Origin: Fidelibacterota bacterium
GTDB taxonomy: Bacteria > Marinisomatota > Marinisomatia > Marinisomatales > TCS56
Direction: 5' to 3'
NCBI GenBank assembly: GCA_030634675.1
Contig: DAOWAH010000122.1
Location: forward strand, 1 to 5,659
Length of the DNA stretch: 5,659 nucleotides
The notes beneath the pieces were generated by a model. It was not told the origin of the DNA and did no database searches. It saw only the letters and a program-made list of their open reading frames with translations. This document shows, one piece after another, positions 1 through 5,659 of the stretch. The position numbers were made by a program, and so were the translations under genes. Each line of letters opens with the position of its first letter. The stretch's first letter is position 1.

Positions 1-1951
1 CGACTTTTCTTCCTAAACCATCGGTCAGCTGGCCTTCATCAAATAACTGTAATAAAACATTATACACATCGGGGTGAGCCTTTTCGATTTCATCAAACAA
101 GATTACCGAATACGGATTTCTGCGTACTTTTTCAGTTAACTCACCGCCCTCTTCATAACCCACATAACCGGGTGGGGCACCGATCATCCGCGAGACTGAA
201 AATCTTTCGCCATACTCGGACATATCCAGCTTAATCAGGGCTTCTGGCCTGGTAAATAAATATTTGGCCAACGCTTTAGCCAACTCGGTTTTTCCAACGC
301 CGGTTGGTCCGAGAAACATAAAAACGCCAATCGGTCGATGGGGGCTTTTTAATCCGGCCCGAGCGCGCTGAATTGACCGGGTCAGACAATCAATGGCCTG
401 ATCCTGCCCAACAATATAGCGGTGCAGGCCGGCCTTCATTTTCAATAATTTCTGCGATTCGGTTTGCGCGACTTTGGTCACAGGAATGCCGGTAACTGTC
501 GATACCACTTCGGCTATCTGGTCTTCCCCGATTCTTACCGGATTATTCTGTTCTTTTTCCTCCCAAAGTCTCTGTTCCCCTGCTAAGCGCTCTTGAATTT
601 GGCGTTCCTGATCCCTCAATTTAGCCGCATCTTCAAAGCGCTGTTCAGCTACTACCAGATCCTTTTCAGCTTTGATCTGTTCTATTTCCGTTTCCAGATC
701 TATAATTTTTTTAGGTACTATCACATTCAACATATGAGCTCGTGCGCCTGCCTCATCCATAATATCGATAGCTTTATCCGGTAAATATTTATCGCTGATA
801 TAGCGGTCAGATAAACGAACACAAGCAATAATCGCGTCATCATCAAATACTACATTGTGATGTTTTTCATAATGTGTTTTCAAACCCTGTAAAATCTGTT
901 CTGATTCTGCTACGGAAGGCGGATCGATGATTATCTTCTGAAAGCGTCGTTCTAAGGCACCGTCTTTTTCAATATGCTTCCGGAACTCGTCAAGGGTGGT
1001 AGCGCCGATACAATGGATATCGCCACGGGCCAGCGCCGGTTTAAACATATTAGAAGCATCCAGCGACCCGGAGGCGCCACCGGCACCAACCATAGTATGC
1101 AGCTCATCGATGAATAAAATCAGATTTGCATTGGTCTCCAATTCTGTCATAATGGTTTTCATCCGCTCTTCAAACTGTCCTCGGTATTTTGTACCGGCCA
1201 CCATTGCAGCCAGATCAAGGGACAGAATACGCTGGTTATACAGCAGACGCGGTACCGTCTTGTCAATGATCCGCTGGGCCAGTCCTTCAATAATTGCAGT
1301 TTTACCAACGCCGGGCTCACCAATTAGCACCGGGTTGTTCTTTTTACGACGGGTCAGTATCTGTGCAACTCTTTCAATTTCCTTCTCACGCCCAATCACC
1401 GGATCCAGTTTATTTTCACTGGCTAACTGGGTGATATCACGGGAAAAATGATCCAAGGCTGGTGTAGTAGATTTGGTAGGTTTACCGGCAACAGTGGATT
1501 GTTTTTCAATCGTTTTTGCCAATTGATCATTTTTTACAATGCTGCGAATTGAATTATAATCGATATTAAAGGCGGATAAAACCTCAAAAGCAATCCCATC
1601 CGACTCTTTCAGCAATGCTAAAAGTAAATGTTCATCCTCAGCCATCTCGGCTCCCAAGCTTACGGCTTCTGCAAAAGAATTGCGCAGAATGCGTTCCGCC
1701 CGACGAGTAAGGGGAATATGACCTAATGTCATTGTTCCGCCGGAAGATTTAATCATTTCAACAATTTTTGCGTGAATTTCATTGGAGTTACAGCCAAAAG
1801 ATTCCAGAATTTTGATAGAATTACCGGTTCCTTCACGTAAAATGCCCAGTAATAAGTGTTCAGATCCAACATAGCTGTGTCCCAGACGGATTGCCTCTTC
1901 CCGGGAAAATTTCATAATATTTTGAACACGTTTGGAAAAATTTTCTTTCAT
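1..1951 (-). CDS. clpC: ATP-dependent Clp protease ATP-binding subunit ClpC (5' 650 codons; C-terminus off the left edge)
   Basis: Hsp100/AAA+ unfoldase that threads damaged or tagged proteins into the ClpP peptidase in the cytoplasm. My translation from 1951 gives 650 residues with no stop. In order: two Clp-N repeats (about 1-145, beginning [10 protein letters not shown] and containing the usual [11 protein letters not shown]); AAA D1 with Walker A GEPGVGKT (211-218), pore loop KYRG (255-258), Walker B LILFIDE (277-283) and arginine finger in ALERRF (332-337); a short middle domain with a UVR motif (about 434-457, core [11 protein letters not shown]); AAA D2 with Walker A GPTGVGKT (548-555), pore loop GYVG (595-598) and Walker B VILFDE (616-621). 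The UVR motif and short middle domain separate it from ClpB. The family is usually about 810-850 residues, so roughly 170-200 residues are missing, including the ClpP-docking loop. The start is fixed by family fit and an in-frame TAA four codons upstream. It lies 34 bp after lolD. No ctsR, mcsA or mcsB is in the window, and no CIRCE-like repeat was seen. Confidence 0.97.
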   Translation of the reverse strand, partial: MKENFSKRVQNIMKFSREEAIRLGHSYVGSEHLLLGILREGTGNSIKILESFGCNSNEIHAKIVEMIKSSGGTMTLGHIPLTRRAERILRNSFAEAVSLGAEMAEDEHLLLALLKESDGIAFEVLSAFNIDYNSIRSIVKNDQLAKTIEKQSTVAGKPTKSTTPALDHFSRDITQLASENKLDPVIGREKEIERVAQILTRRKKNNPVLIGEPGVGKTAIIEGLAQRIIDKTVPRLLYNQRILSLDLAAMVAGTKYRGQFEERMKTIMTELETNANLILFIDELHTMVGAGGASGSLDASNMFKPALARGDIHCIGATTLDEFRKHIEKDGALERRFQKIIIDPPSVAESEQILQGLKTHYEKHHNVVFDDDAIIACVRLSDRYISDKYLPDKAIDIMDEAGARAHMLNVIVPKKIIDLETEIEQIKAEKDLVVAEQRFEDAAKLRDQERQIQERLAGEQRLWEEKEQNNPVRIGEDQIAEVVSTVTGIPVTKVAQTESQKLLKMKAGLHRYIVGQDQAIDCLTRSIQRARAGLKSPHRPIGVFMFLGPTGVGKTELAKALAKYLFTRPEALIKLDMSEYGERFSVSRMIGAPPGYVGYEEGGELTEKVRRNPYSVILFDEIEKAHPDVYNVLLQLFDEGQLTDGLGRKV

Positions 1952-1960
1952 AACAGTATC

Positions 1961-1989
1961 AATTTATCAGTTTATATCCAATCTGTCAA
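1961..1989 (-). promoter_or_regulatory. possible sigma70-like promoter for clpC
   Basis: On the minus strand a perfect TTGACA (1989-1984, overlapping the lolD stop codon) is followed after exactly 17 nt by TAAATT (1966-1961), a 4 of 6 match to TATAAT. Initiation would fall about 1953-1955, only a few bases before the clpC ATG at 1951, giving a nearly leaderless mRNA. That fits the absence of any Shine-Dalgarno there. The -10 element is poor and AT-rich gaps give such matches by chance. If the host is Bacteroidota-like its consensus would differ. Confidence 0.3.
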
Positions 1990-2660
1990 TTATCCCGCGT
2001 AATTAAAATTCCCGAGGATAACTCCAAGCACCGATCACCAATTTCAGCTACCGCAGGATTATGGGTGGTAATCACCAACGATTGCTGGAAATCACGATTA
2101 ATTTGCCGAAACAGATTAATAAGCTTGGACGCATTTTCGGCATCAAGGTTCCCGGTCGGTTCATCGGCCAGAATTAACTGTGGTTGATTGATCAAAGCCC
2201 GCAAAACAGCCACACGCAGGCGTTCCCCTCCGGATAATTCCGCTGGAAAATGATCACTGCGATCAACCAAGCCGACGTAGTCCAATAATTCCATAGCTCT
2301 GGCCTGTCTTGGTTCTGCACTGGCTGAGATTAGACTGGGAATCAGGATATTCTCAAGGGCGGTAAATTCAGGCAGTAGGTGATGGAACTGAAATACAAAA
2401 CCGATATAACTATTGCGCAAGGCGGATAATTCACGATCGGACAGGGTGTTAATCTCGCGATCTGCAATAGTGATACTGCCTTCGGTGGGATTATCCAATG
2501 TACCTAGAATATTCAGAAAGGTCGATTTACCAGATCCGGATGGACCCATAATTGTTACAATTTCGCCGGTTTGCAGTTGAAAATCAATTCCCTGTAAAAC
2601 AGTCAAGGTCTTAATTCCATTGGTAAAGGTTTTGTGTATATTTTTCGCTCTAATGATCAT
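1986..2660 (-). CDS. lolD: LolD, ATP-binding subunit of the lipoprotein-releasing ABC transporter
   Basis: Cytoplasmic ATPase of LolCDE, powering release of outer-membrane lipoproteins from the inner membrane to LolA. At 224 residues it is full length for LolD/MacB-type ATPases. Visible motifs: Walker A GPSGSGKS (39-46); Q-loop Gln91 within FQFHHLLPEFTALEN, a segment characteristic of LolD rather than FtsE or MacB; signature LSGGE (142-146); Walker B LILADE (162-167) followed by the PTGNLD D-loop (168-173); switch His200 in TTHN. All catalytic residues are present. The helix after the signature is unusual: Leu148 where Gln is normal, and Leu153 where Ala is normal (RLRVAVLRAL rather than RQRVAIARAL). 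Its ATG overlaps the stop of the upstream permease as ATGA, so translation is likely coupled; upstream there is only a weak purine run (TGGAAAA). Two adjoining permease genes support the assignment. Confidence 0.95.
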   Translation of the reverse strand: MIIRAKNIHKTFTNGIKTLTVLQGIDFQLQTGEIVTIMGPSGSGKSTFLNILGTLDNPTEGSITIADREINTLSDRELSALRNSYIGFVFQFHHLLPEFTALENILIPSLISASAEPRQARAMELLDYVGLVDRSDHFPAELSGGERLRVAVLRALINQPQLILADEPTGNLDAENASKLINLFRQINRDFQQSLVITTHNPAVAEIGDRCLELSSGILITRDN

Positions 2661-3850
2661 TTTTCCATCTGCACCGCATCTTTTGGTTGTATTAATATAG
2701 CTCGTTTACCGGCAATCAGGGAGGCAAAAATGATCAGCATAAAGGCAATTACCGGGATAAGGACCAAATCCTGCCAGTATAACTCCATTGGTACCGCTTC
2801 AATGATATAAATCTCGGCCGGCAGGGGAATAATTCCCGTCTGCTGCTGAATAAGAACAACCAGGAGACTTAATCCCAAGCCAGTCGATGCTCCCAATCCA
2901 CCAATGATCAAGCCCTGGGTAAGCAAAATATTTCTTATACCGTCGCGGGTGACTCCCATAGCGCGCAGGATACCAATCTCCCTGATTTTCTGGTAGGTGA
3001 TTAGAGCCAAAGTTGATGCCAGGTTGAACGATGCCACCAGAATTATCATACTCAAGACAATGATAGCCCCGATCCGCTCCATCCGCATTGCGCTAAATAA
3101 CCCTTGGTGCAGCTCAGCCCAACTTTTTACCCGGATATTAGCGGGTAAAACAGAAGCTATCTGCTGCCTGATATGAGCTTGTTTTTCTGTAGTAACCAAG
3201 CGCAAATCGATCCCGTCAATAGTTTTTTTCCGCGTAAATAATTTCCTGCCGGCCGGTAAAGGAATAAATATCATCCGGTCATCATAATCCAGCACTTCCG
3301 CCCGAAATACACCGGCCACCGGTAAACGTATCAGACGGGGTAAACCAAATCCCAGTGGTGCGTCCACCGGGCTCATCAGCTTAAGATTATCGCCTGGCAG
3401 AAGATTCAATCTTTGAGCCAGTAAAGATCCTACTAAAACCGACTGTTCACTGATCAGGCTGTCAAGGCCCAGGTCGTAAAAATCGAGTATAGTGCCAAAG
3501 TCAACTGCTTTAATGGTAACCATACGACTGTCATCAAAATCGTTGATGATCAAACCTTTGCGCTCAAAAAAAGGCATATATGCGGTAACCAGGCCCGCAT
3601 TCACCAGGGAATCTGCCAATTCCTCTAGAGCACCGGATGGCGGAGCACCGGATAAGCGCAGATCACCTTCAAAGCCCATTACTTTTTCGGTGACCCGGGC
3701 TTCAAAACCATTCAGAACCGCTACCGAAATAATCAGGGCAAAACAGCCAACGGCCAGACCGATAACGGCAATCCATCCGGTAAAACGACTGGCGCCACTG
3801 CCCTTCCCGCCCAGCATAAAACGTTTGGCAATCAATAAAGCAAACTTCAT
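2657..3850 (-). CDS. lolC: LolC/LolE-family lipoprotein-releasing permease, second copy (LolC-like); start corrected to 3850
   Basis: Inner-membrane subunit expected to pair with the upstream permease and LolD to extract lipoproteins. From the ATG at 3850 it is 397 residues, matching the usual length of about 400. Layout: short cytoplasmic N-helix; TM1 about 24-46 (ending VAVLNGFE); a MacB-like periplasmic domain about 50-255; TM2 about 262-285; a cytoplasmic coupling helix QKIREIGILRAMG (287-299) that should contact LolD; TM3 about 308-335; TM4 about 362-382. The open frame reaches back to 3904, but the 18 extra residues (charged, MAYPESIVRESRRS...) would overlap the upstream gene by 58 nt. 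The ATG at 3850 forms a 4-nt ATGA overlap with the upstream stop and gives the family N-terminus. The periplasmic loop at 160-176 is proline-rich and sits where the LolA-binding hook of E. coli LolC lies. LolC versus LolE is tentative; LolC/E family membership is firm. Confidence 0.92.
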   Translation of the reverse strand: MKFALLIAKRFMLGGKGSGASRFTGWIAVIGLAVGCFALIISVAVLNGFEARVTEKVMGFEGDLRLSGAPPSGALEELADSLVNAGLVTAYMPFFERKGLIINDFDDSRMVTIKAVDFGTILDFYDLGLDSLISEQSVLVGSLLAQRLNLLPGDNLKLMSPVDAPLGFGLPRLIRLPVAGVFRAEVLDYDDRMIFIPLPAGRKLFTRKKTIDGIDLRLVTTEKQAHIRQQIASVLPANIRVKSWAELHQGLFSAMRMERIGAIIVLSMIILVASFNLASTLALITYQKIREIGILRAMGVTRDGIRNILLTQGLIIGGLGASTGLGLSLLVVLIQQQTGIIPLPAEIYIIEAVPMELYWQDLVLIPVIAFMLIIFASLIAGKRAILIQPKDAVQMEK

Positions 3851-5052
3851 TCGTAATGTAATGCTCCGGCGGGACTCACGGACGATGCTTTCAGGGTAGG
3901 CCAAAGCGCTGCCAGTAATGCTGTCAACACCCCGGCGCTAATAAAGATAATAATTATGCTAATTTCCAGATGAACCGGTATATGATCCATGAAATATACT
4001 TCCTCAGGAATCGAAAATAATTGAAAACGATCCTGCAAAAACGCTATTATTACTGCCACGGTTGTGCCGCCAGCCGACCCCAGAAACCCGATAATACCAC
4101 CTTCTGCGAGAAAAATCAGGCGAATGCTCCGGCGATCTAAACCCATCGATTTTAAAATCCCGATTTCACGGATTTTCTCCAGCACGATCATTGTCAAGGC
4201 TGAAATGATATTCACAACGCCGACAAAAGCAATCAGCCCGAAGATGATCAGGATCGGCCATTTCTGAACCGCTAACCAATTGAAAAGCAGGCGATGTTTT
4301 TCTATCCATGTCAAAATGAAATAGGGATACCCCAATTGTTGTTCCAAAGCACGGGTAACTTCCGCAACGGCAGTTTCATCGGTCAGAAAGATCACTCGCC
4401 CCGTAATGCGGTTTTCCATGGCAAATAACCGTTGGGCGGCCGGTAACGTAATATAGACCAGGGTTTGATCATACTCCTGCAAACCGGAGTGGTAAAATCC
4501 GCTGATTTGATATTGTCCAATTCGGCGGCTACTGGAAAGCCGGTGTAGATTACTGATATCAAACAGGACCAGTTCAGCACCGATTTCCAAACCCAGTGTA
4601 TGGGCTAACTCTCTTCCGATCACAATGCTTTTATCATCCTGCAAGCCTTTACCGGCCACCAGTAAAGAGTTCAATCTATAGCCCGCCTCCTGAGCCGGAT
4701 AAGCCTCCACCAGTACTCCTTCTGCCTGCTGTCCATGGCGCAGGATAGCCGGCTTTTGAATATACGCAGATGACCGGAAATCAAATGACAGGGATGTAAA
4801 GACACTATCTAAAAACGGATCATTTTGCGGCATCGGTGAGTCCATGAAATGTTCGACCCGGATATGACCATCGAATTCGGTTAATTTGGCGGATAAGGTG
4901 CGCTCAAATCCCTCCAGAATGCTAAAGGTCAGAATCAAGGCGGCAATTCCCAGACCCAGGCCGGTCATCGCCATAATACCGGCATAGCGGGTAAAGCCAG
5001 CCTTTTGAGGTGCCTTGAGGTGGCGCAGTGCAATTCTGATGGGCAGGTTCAT
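3847..5052 (-). CDS. lolE: LolC/LolE-family lipoprotein-releasing permease, first copy (LolE-like)
   Basis: Inner-membrane permease of 401 residues, a paralogue of the gene that follows. The same plan is visible: N-terminal amphipathic stretch (LPIRIALRHL), TM1 about 25-47 ending ILEGFE, MacB-like periplasmic domain about 50-262, TM2 about 266-290, coupling helix EKIREIGILKSMG (292-304), TM3 about 313-339, TM4 about 364-387, and a short tail ending ALHYE. The two copies share the GFE after TM1 (48-50 in both) and nearly identical coupling helices, but differ strongly in the periplasmic domain, as expected for two halves of a heterodimer rather than a recent duplication. The loop at 164-181 lacks prolines, unlike the corresponding LolC-like loop. 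The ATG at 5052 has an in-frame TGA three codons upstream, so no longer start is possible; no good Shine-Dalgarno precedes it. The stop overlaps the next start as ATGA. Naming it LolE rather than LolC is a guess. Confidence 0.9.
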   Translation of the reverse strand: MNLPIRIALRHLKAPQKAGFTRYAGIMAMTGLGLGIAALILTFSILEGFERTLSAKLTEFDGHIRVEHFMDSPMPQNDPFLDSVFTSLSFDFRSSAYIQKPAILRHGQQAEGVLVEAYPAQEAGYRLNSLLVAGKGLQDDKSIVIGRELAHTLGLEIGAELVLFDISNLHRLSSSRRIGQYQISGFYHSGLQEYDQTLVYITLPAAQRLFAMENRITGRVIFLTDETAVAEVTRALEQQLGYPYFILTWIEKHRLLFNWLAVQKWPILIIFGLIAFVGVVNIISALTMIVLEKIREIGILKSMGLDRRSIRLIFLAEGGIIGFLGSAGGTTVAVIIAFLQDRFQLFSIPEEVYFMDHIPVHLEISIIIIFISAGVLTALLAALWPTLKASSVSPAGALHYE

Positions 5053-5054
5053 CT

Positions 5055-5183
5055 TTATTCAGCTACCAGGAATGACCCACGGATAAAACTTGTTATAATC
5101 CCGACGGATCTGGTGGTGAAATATTTTTCTAACCCGCTGATGATCAACAACGGAAATAACGATCCATTAATTACCAATATCAC
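5055..5183 (-). CDS. possible small hydrophobic ORF in the lysS-permease gap (42 aa, speculative)
   Basis: A frame open from GTG at 5183 to TAA at 5057-5055 fills the gap almost exactly. The GTG overlaps the lysS stop as GTGA, and the TAA ends 2 nt before the permease ATG. The 42 residues begin (M)[19 protein letters not shown], a hydrophobic segment of about 17 residues, then a basic stretch ([14 protein letters not shown]) ending FLVAE. I recognise no family. Against it: GTG start, no Shine-Dalgarno, use of ATA and AGA codons, and a length that chance alone allows. It also overlaps a candidate promoter, so the stretch may simply be a leader region. Confidence 0.18.
   Translation of the reverse strand: MILVINGSLFPLLIISGLEKYFTTRSVGIITSFIRGSFLVAE
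5092..5120 (-). promoter_or_regulatory. possible sigma70-like promoter for the lol genes
   Basis: On the minus strand TTCACC (5120-5115, 4 of 6 to TTGACA) and TATAAC (5097-5092, 5 of 6 to TATAAT) are separated by 17 nt. Initiation near 5085 would give a leader of about 33 nt before the permease ATG at 5052. The 127-bp gap after lysS, against the 4-nt overlaps inside the lol cluster, makes a promoter here plausible. No operator-like repeat or terminator hairpin was seen in the gap. Confidence 0.33.
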
Positions 5184-5659
5184 TCCACCGTGCGCATTGC
5201 AGGAAAAAAGATTACATCCCGAATTGAGCGTTGTTCAGTCAACAGCATTACCAACCGGTCAATTCCCAGTCCCACCCCACCGGTGGGCGGCATTCCGCAT
5301 TCAACAGCTTGCAGGAAATTCTCATCAAATACTTGCGCCTCTTCATCACCGGCCGCACGCAATCGAGCCTGTGCGTCAAATCGTTCCCGCTGGTCAATGG
5401 GATCATTCAGTTCGGTAAAGGCATTGGCGAACTCAGCGCCGCCGATGAATAGCTCGAAGCGTTCCACCAGATCAGGATTGCCGGAGCGGTGCAGCTTAGC
5501 CAGGGGCGAGATTGCCTTGGGGTAATCGATGACGAAAGTGGGCTGGAGCAAGTTGGGCTCCACCAGATGCTTCATGAGCAGGTCCAGGAGCTGTCCGTAA
5601 TTGGGGTTGTCGGGCACGCCAATTTCAAATTCTTTGCAACTCGCTACCAGTTCCGAGAC
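5180..5659 (-). CDS. lysS: Lysyl-tRNA synthetase, class II (C-terminal 159 residues; 5' end off the right edge)
   Basis: Cytoplasmic enzyme that activates lysine with ATP and loads it onto tRNA-Lys. Only the C-terminal part of the class II catalytic core is present; complete bacterial LysS is about 490-510 residues, so about two thirds lies outside the window. The frame is open to the right edge; the GTG at 5617 is an internal valine, not the start. Hallmarks in order, counted from the edge: [15 protein letters not shown] then SPLAK (about 33-54), the [20 protein letters not shown] block with DQRERF (about 68-95), and class II motif 3, [13 protein letters not shown] followed by [10 protein letters not shown], close to the C-terminus. 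Motif 3 carries the conserved arginine of GIDR that contacts ATP. The protein ends TVE at TGA 5182-5180. GC is visibly higher than in clpC (about 55% against 41% over four sampled 60-base lines each). A 127-bp gap separates it from the lol genes. Confidence 0.96.
   Translation of the reverse strand, partial: VSELVASCKEFEIGVPDNPNYGQLLDLLMKHLVEPNLLQPTFVIDYPKAISPLAKLHRSGNPDLVERFELFIGGAEFANAFTELNDPIDQRERFDAQARLRAAGDEEAQVFDENFLQAVECGMPPTGGVGLGIDRLVMLLTEQRSIRDVIFFPAMRTVE

Noticed and set aside
996..1451. Plus-strand open frame of 151 codons opposite clpC.
   Set aside because: It lies wholly within the conserved D1 region of clpC, resembles no family and has Ser/Arg/Pro-rich shadow composition.
1..1951. 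Identity as ClpB disaggregase rather than ClpC.
   Set aside because: The region between the two AAA modules is short and holds a UVR motif instead of the long coiled-coil ClpB middle domain.
3492..3899. Plus-strand open frame of 135 codons opposite the second permease.
   Set aside because: Antisense shadow of a clear gene, basic and low in family-like character, with no supporting signals.
3851..3904. N-terminal extension of the second permease back to 3904.
   Set aside because: It overlaps the upstream permease by 58 nt, encodes a charged segment foreign to the family, and the ATG at 3850 gives both the family N-terminus and an ATGA junction.
2657..5052. Identity of the permeases as MacB-type or antibiotic-efflux exporters.
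   Set aside because: MacB fuses its ATPase to the permease, whereas here the ATPase is separate and carries the LolD-type FHHLLPEFTALEN segment; both permeases have LolC/E length and layout. A non-Lol substrate cannot be fully excluded.
5094..5099. Perfect TATAAT on the plus strand, suggesting an antisense promoter.
   Set aside because: No -35-like hexamer lies at suitable spacing, and there is no gene on that strand to serve; the site is the reverse face of the palindromic TTATAA.
5053..5179. Intrinsic terminator after lysS.
   Set aside because: Only short palindromes such as TGATCA occur; no GC-rich stem followed by a T-run on the minus strand.
5005..5525. Plus-strand open frames of 137, 111 and 73 codons across the lysS-permease junction.
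   Set aside because: All are antisense to lysS, whose motif 3 region is unmistakable; their peptides show no recognisable domain.

Overview
The window is a compact run of genes that all read on the minus strand. In transcription order, right to left, they are the 3' end of lysS (class II lysyl-tRNA synthetase), two LolC/LolE-type permeases, lolD (the ATPase of the lipoprotein-releasing ABC transporter), and the first 650 codons of clpC (Hsp100 unfoldase), which runs off the left edge. No RNA gene, mobile element, CRISPR array, attachment site or intrinsic terminator was seen, and the only non-coding gaps are 127 bp (lysS to first permease) and 34 bp (lolD to clpC).

Organism: a Lol system for outer-membrane lipoproteins implies a diderm bacterium. 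A true ClpC, with a UVR motif in a short middle domain, is unusual in Proteobacteria but common in Bacteroidota/Chlorobi relatives, Cyanobacteria and FCB-group candidate phyla. Shine-Dalgarno signals are weak at all starts, GC is moderate, and the permeases carry KIREIGIL-type coupling helices. Together these suggest an FCB-group or related lineage such as Marinimicrobia or Caldithrix relatives. The phylum is inference, not something the sequence proves.

How the genes work together: the two permeases and LolD should form an inner-membrane LolCDE-type complex that uses ATP to extract mature lipoproteins and hand them to the periplasmic carrier LolA. The three genes are joined by 4-nt ATGA overlaps, so they are almost certainly translationally coupled and made in fixed ratio. 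The first overlap shows that the second permease starts at 3850, not at the longer open frame from 3904. lysS upstream and clpC downstream are housekeeping neighbours without an obvious mechanistic link. Candidate promoters can be drawn in front of the first permease (about 5092-5120) and in front of clpC (about 1961-1989), so the cluster need not be a single transcript.

No previously undescribed system is evident. The points worth a second look are small: a 42-codon hydrophobic open frame that fills the lysS-permease gap, departures from consensus next to the LolD signature motif, the difference between the periplasmic loops of the two permeases, near-leaderless geometry of the possible clpC promoter, and a drop in GC from lysS to clpC.
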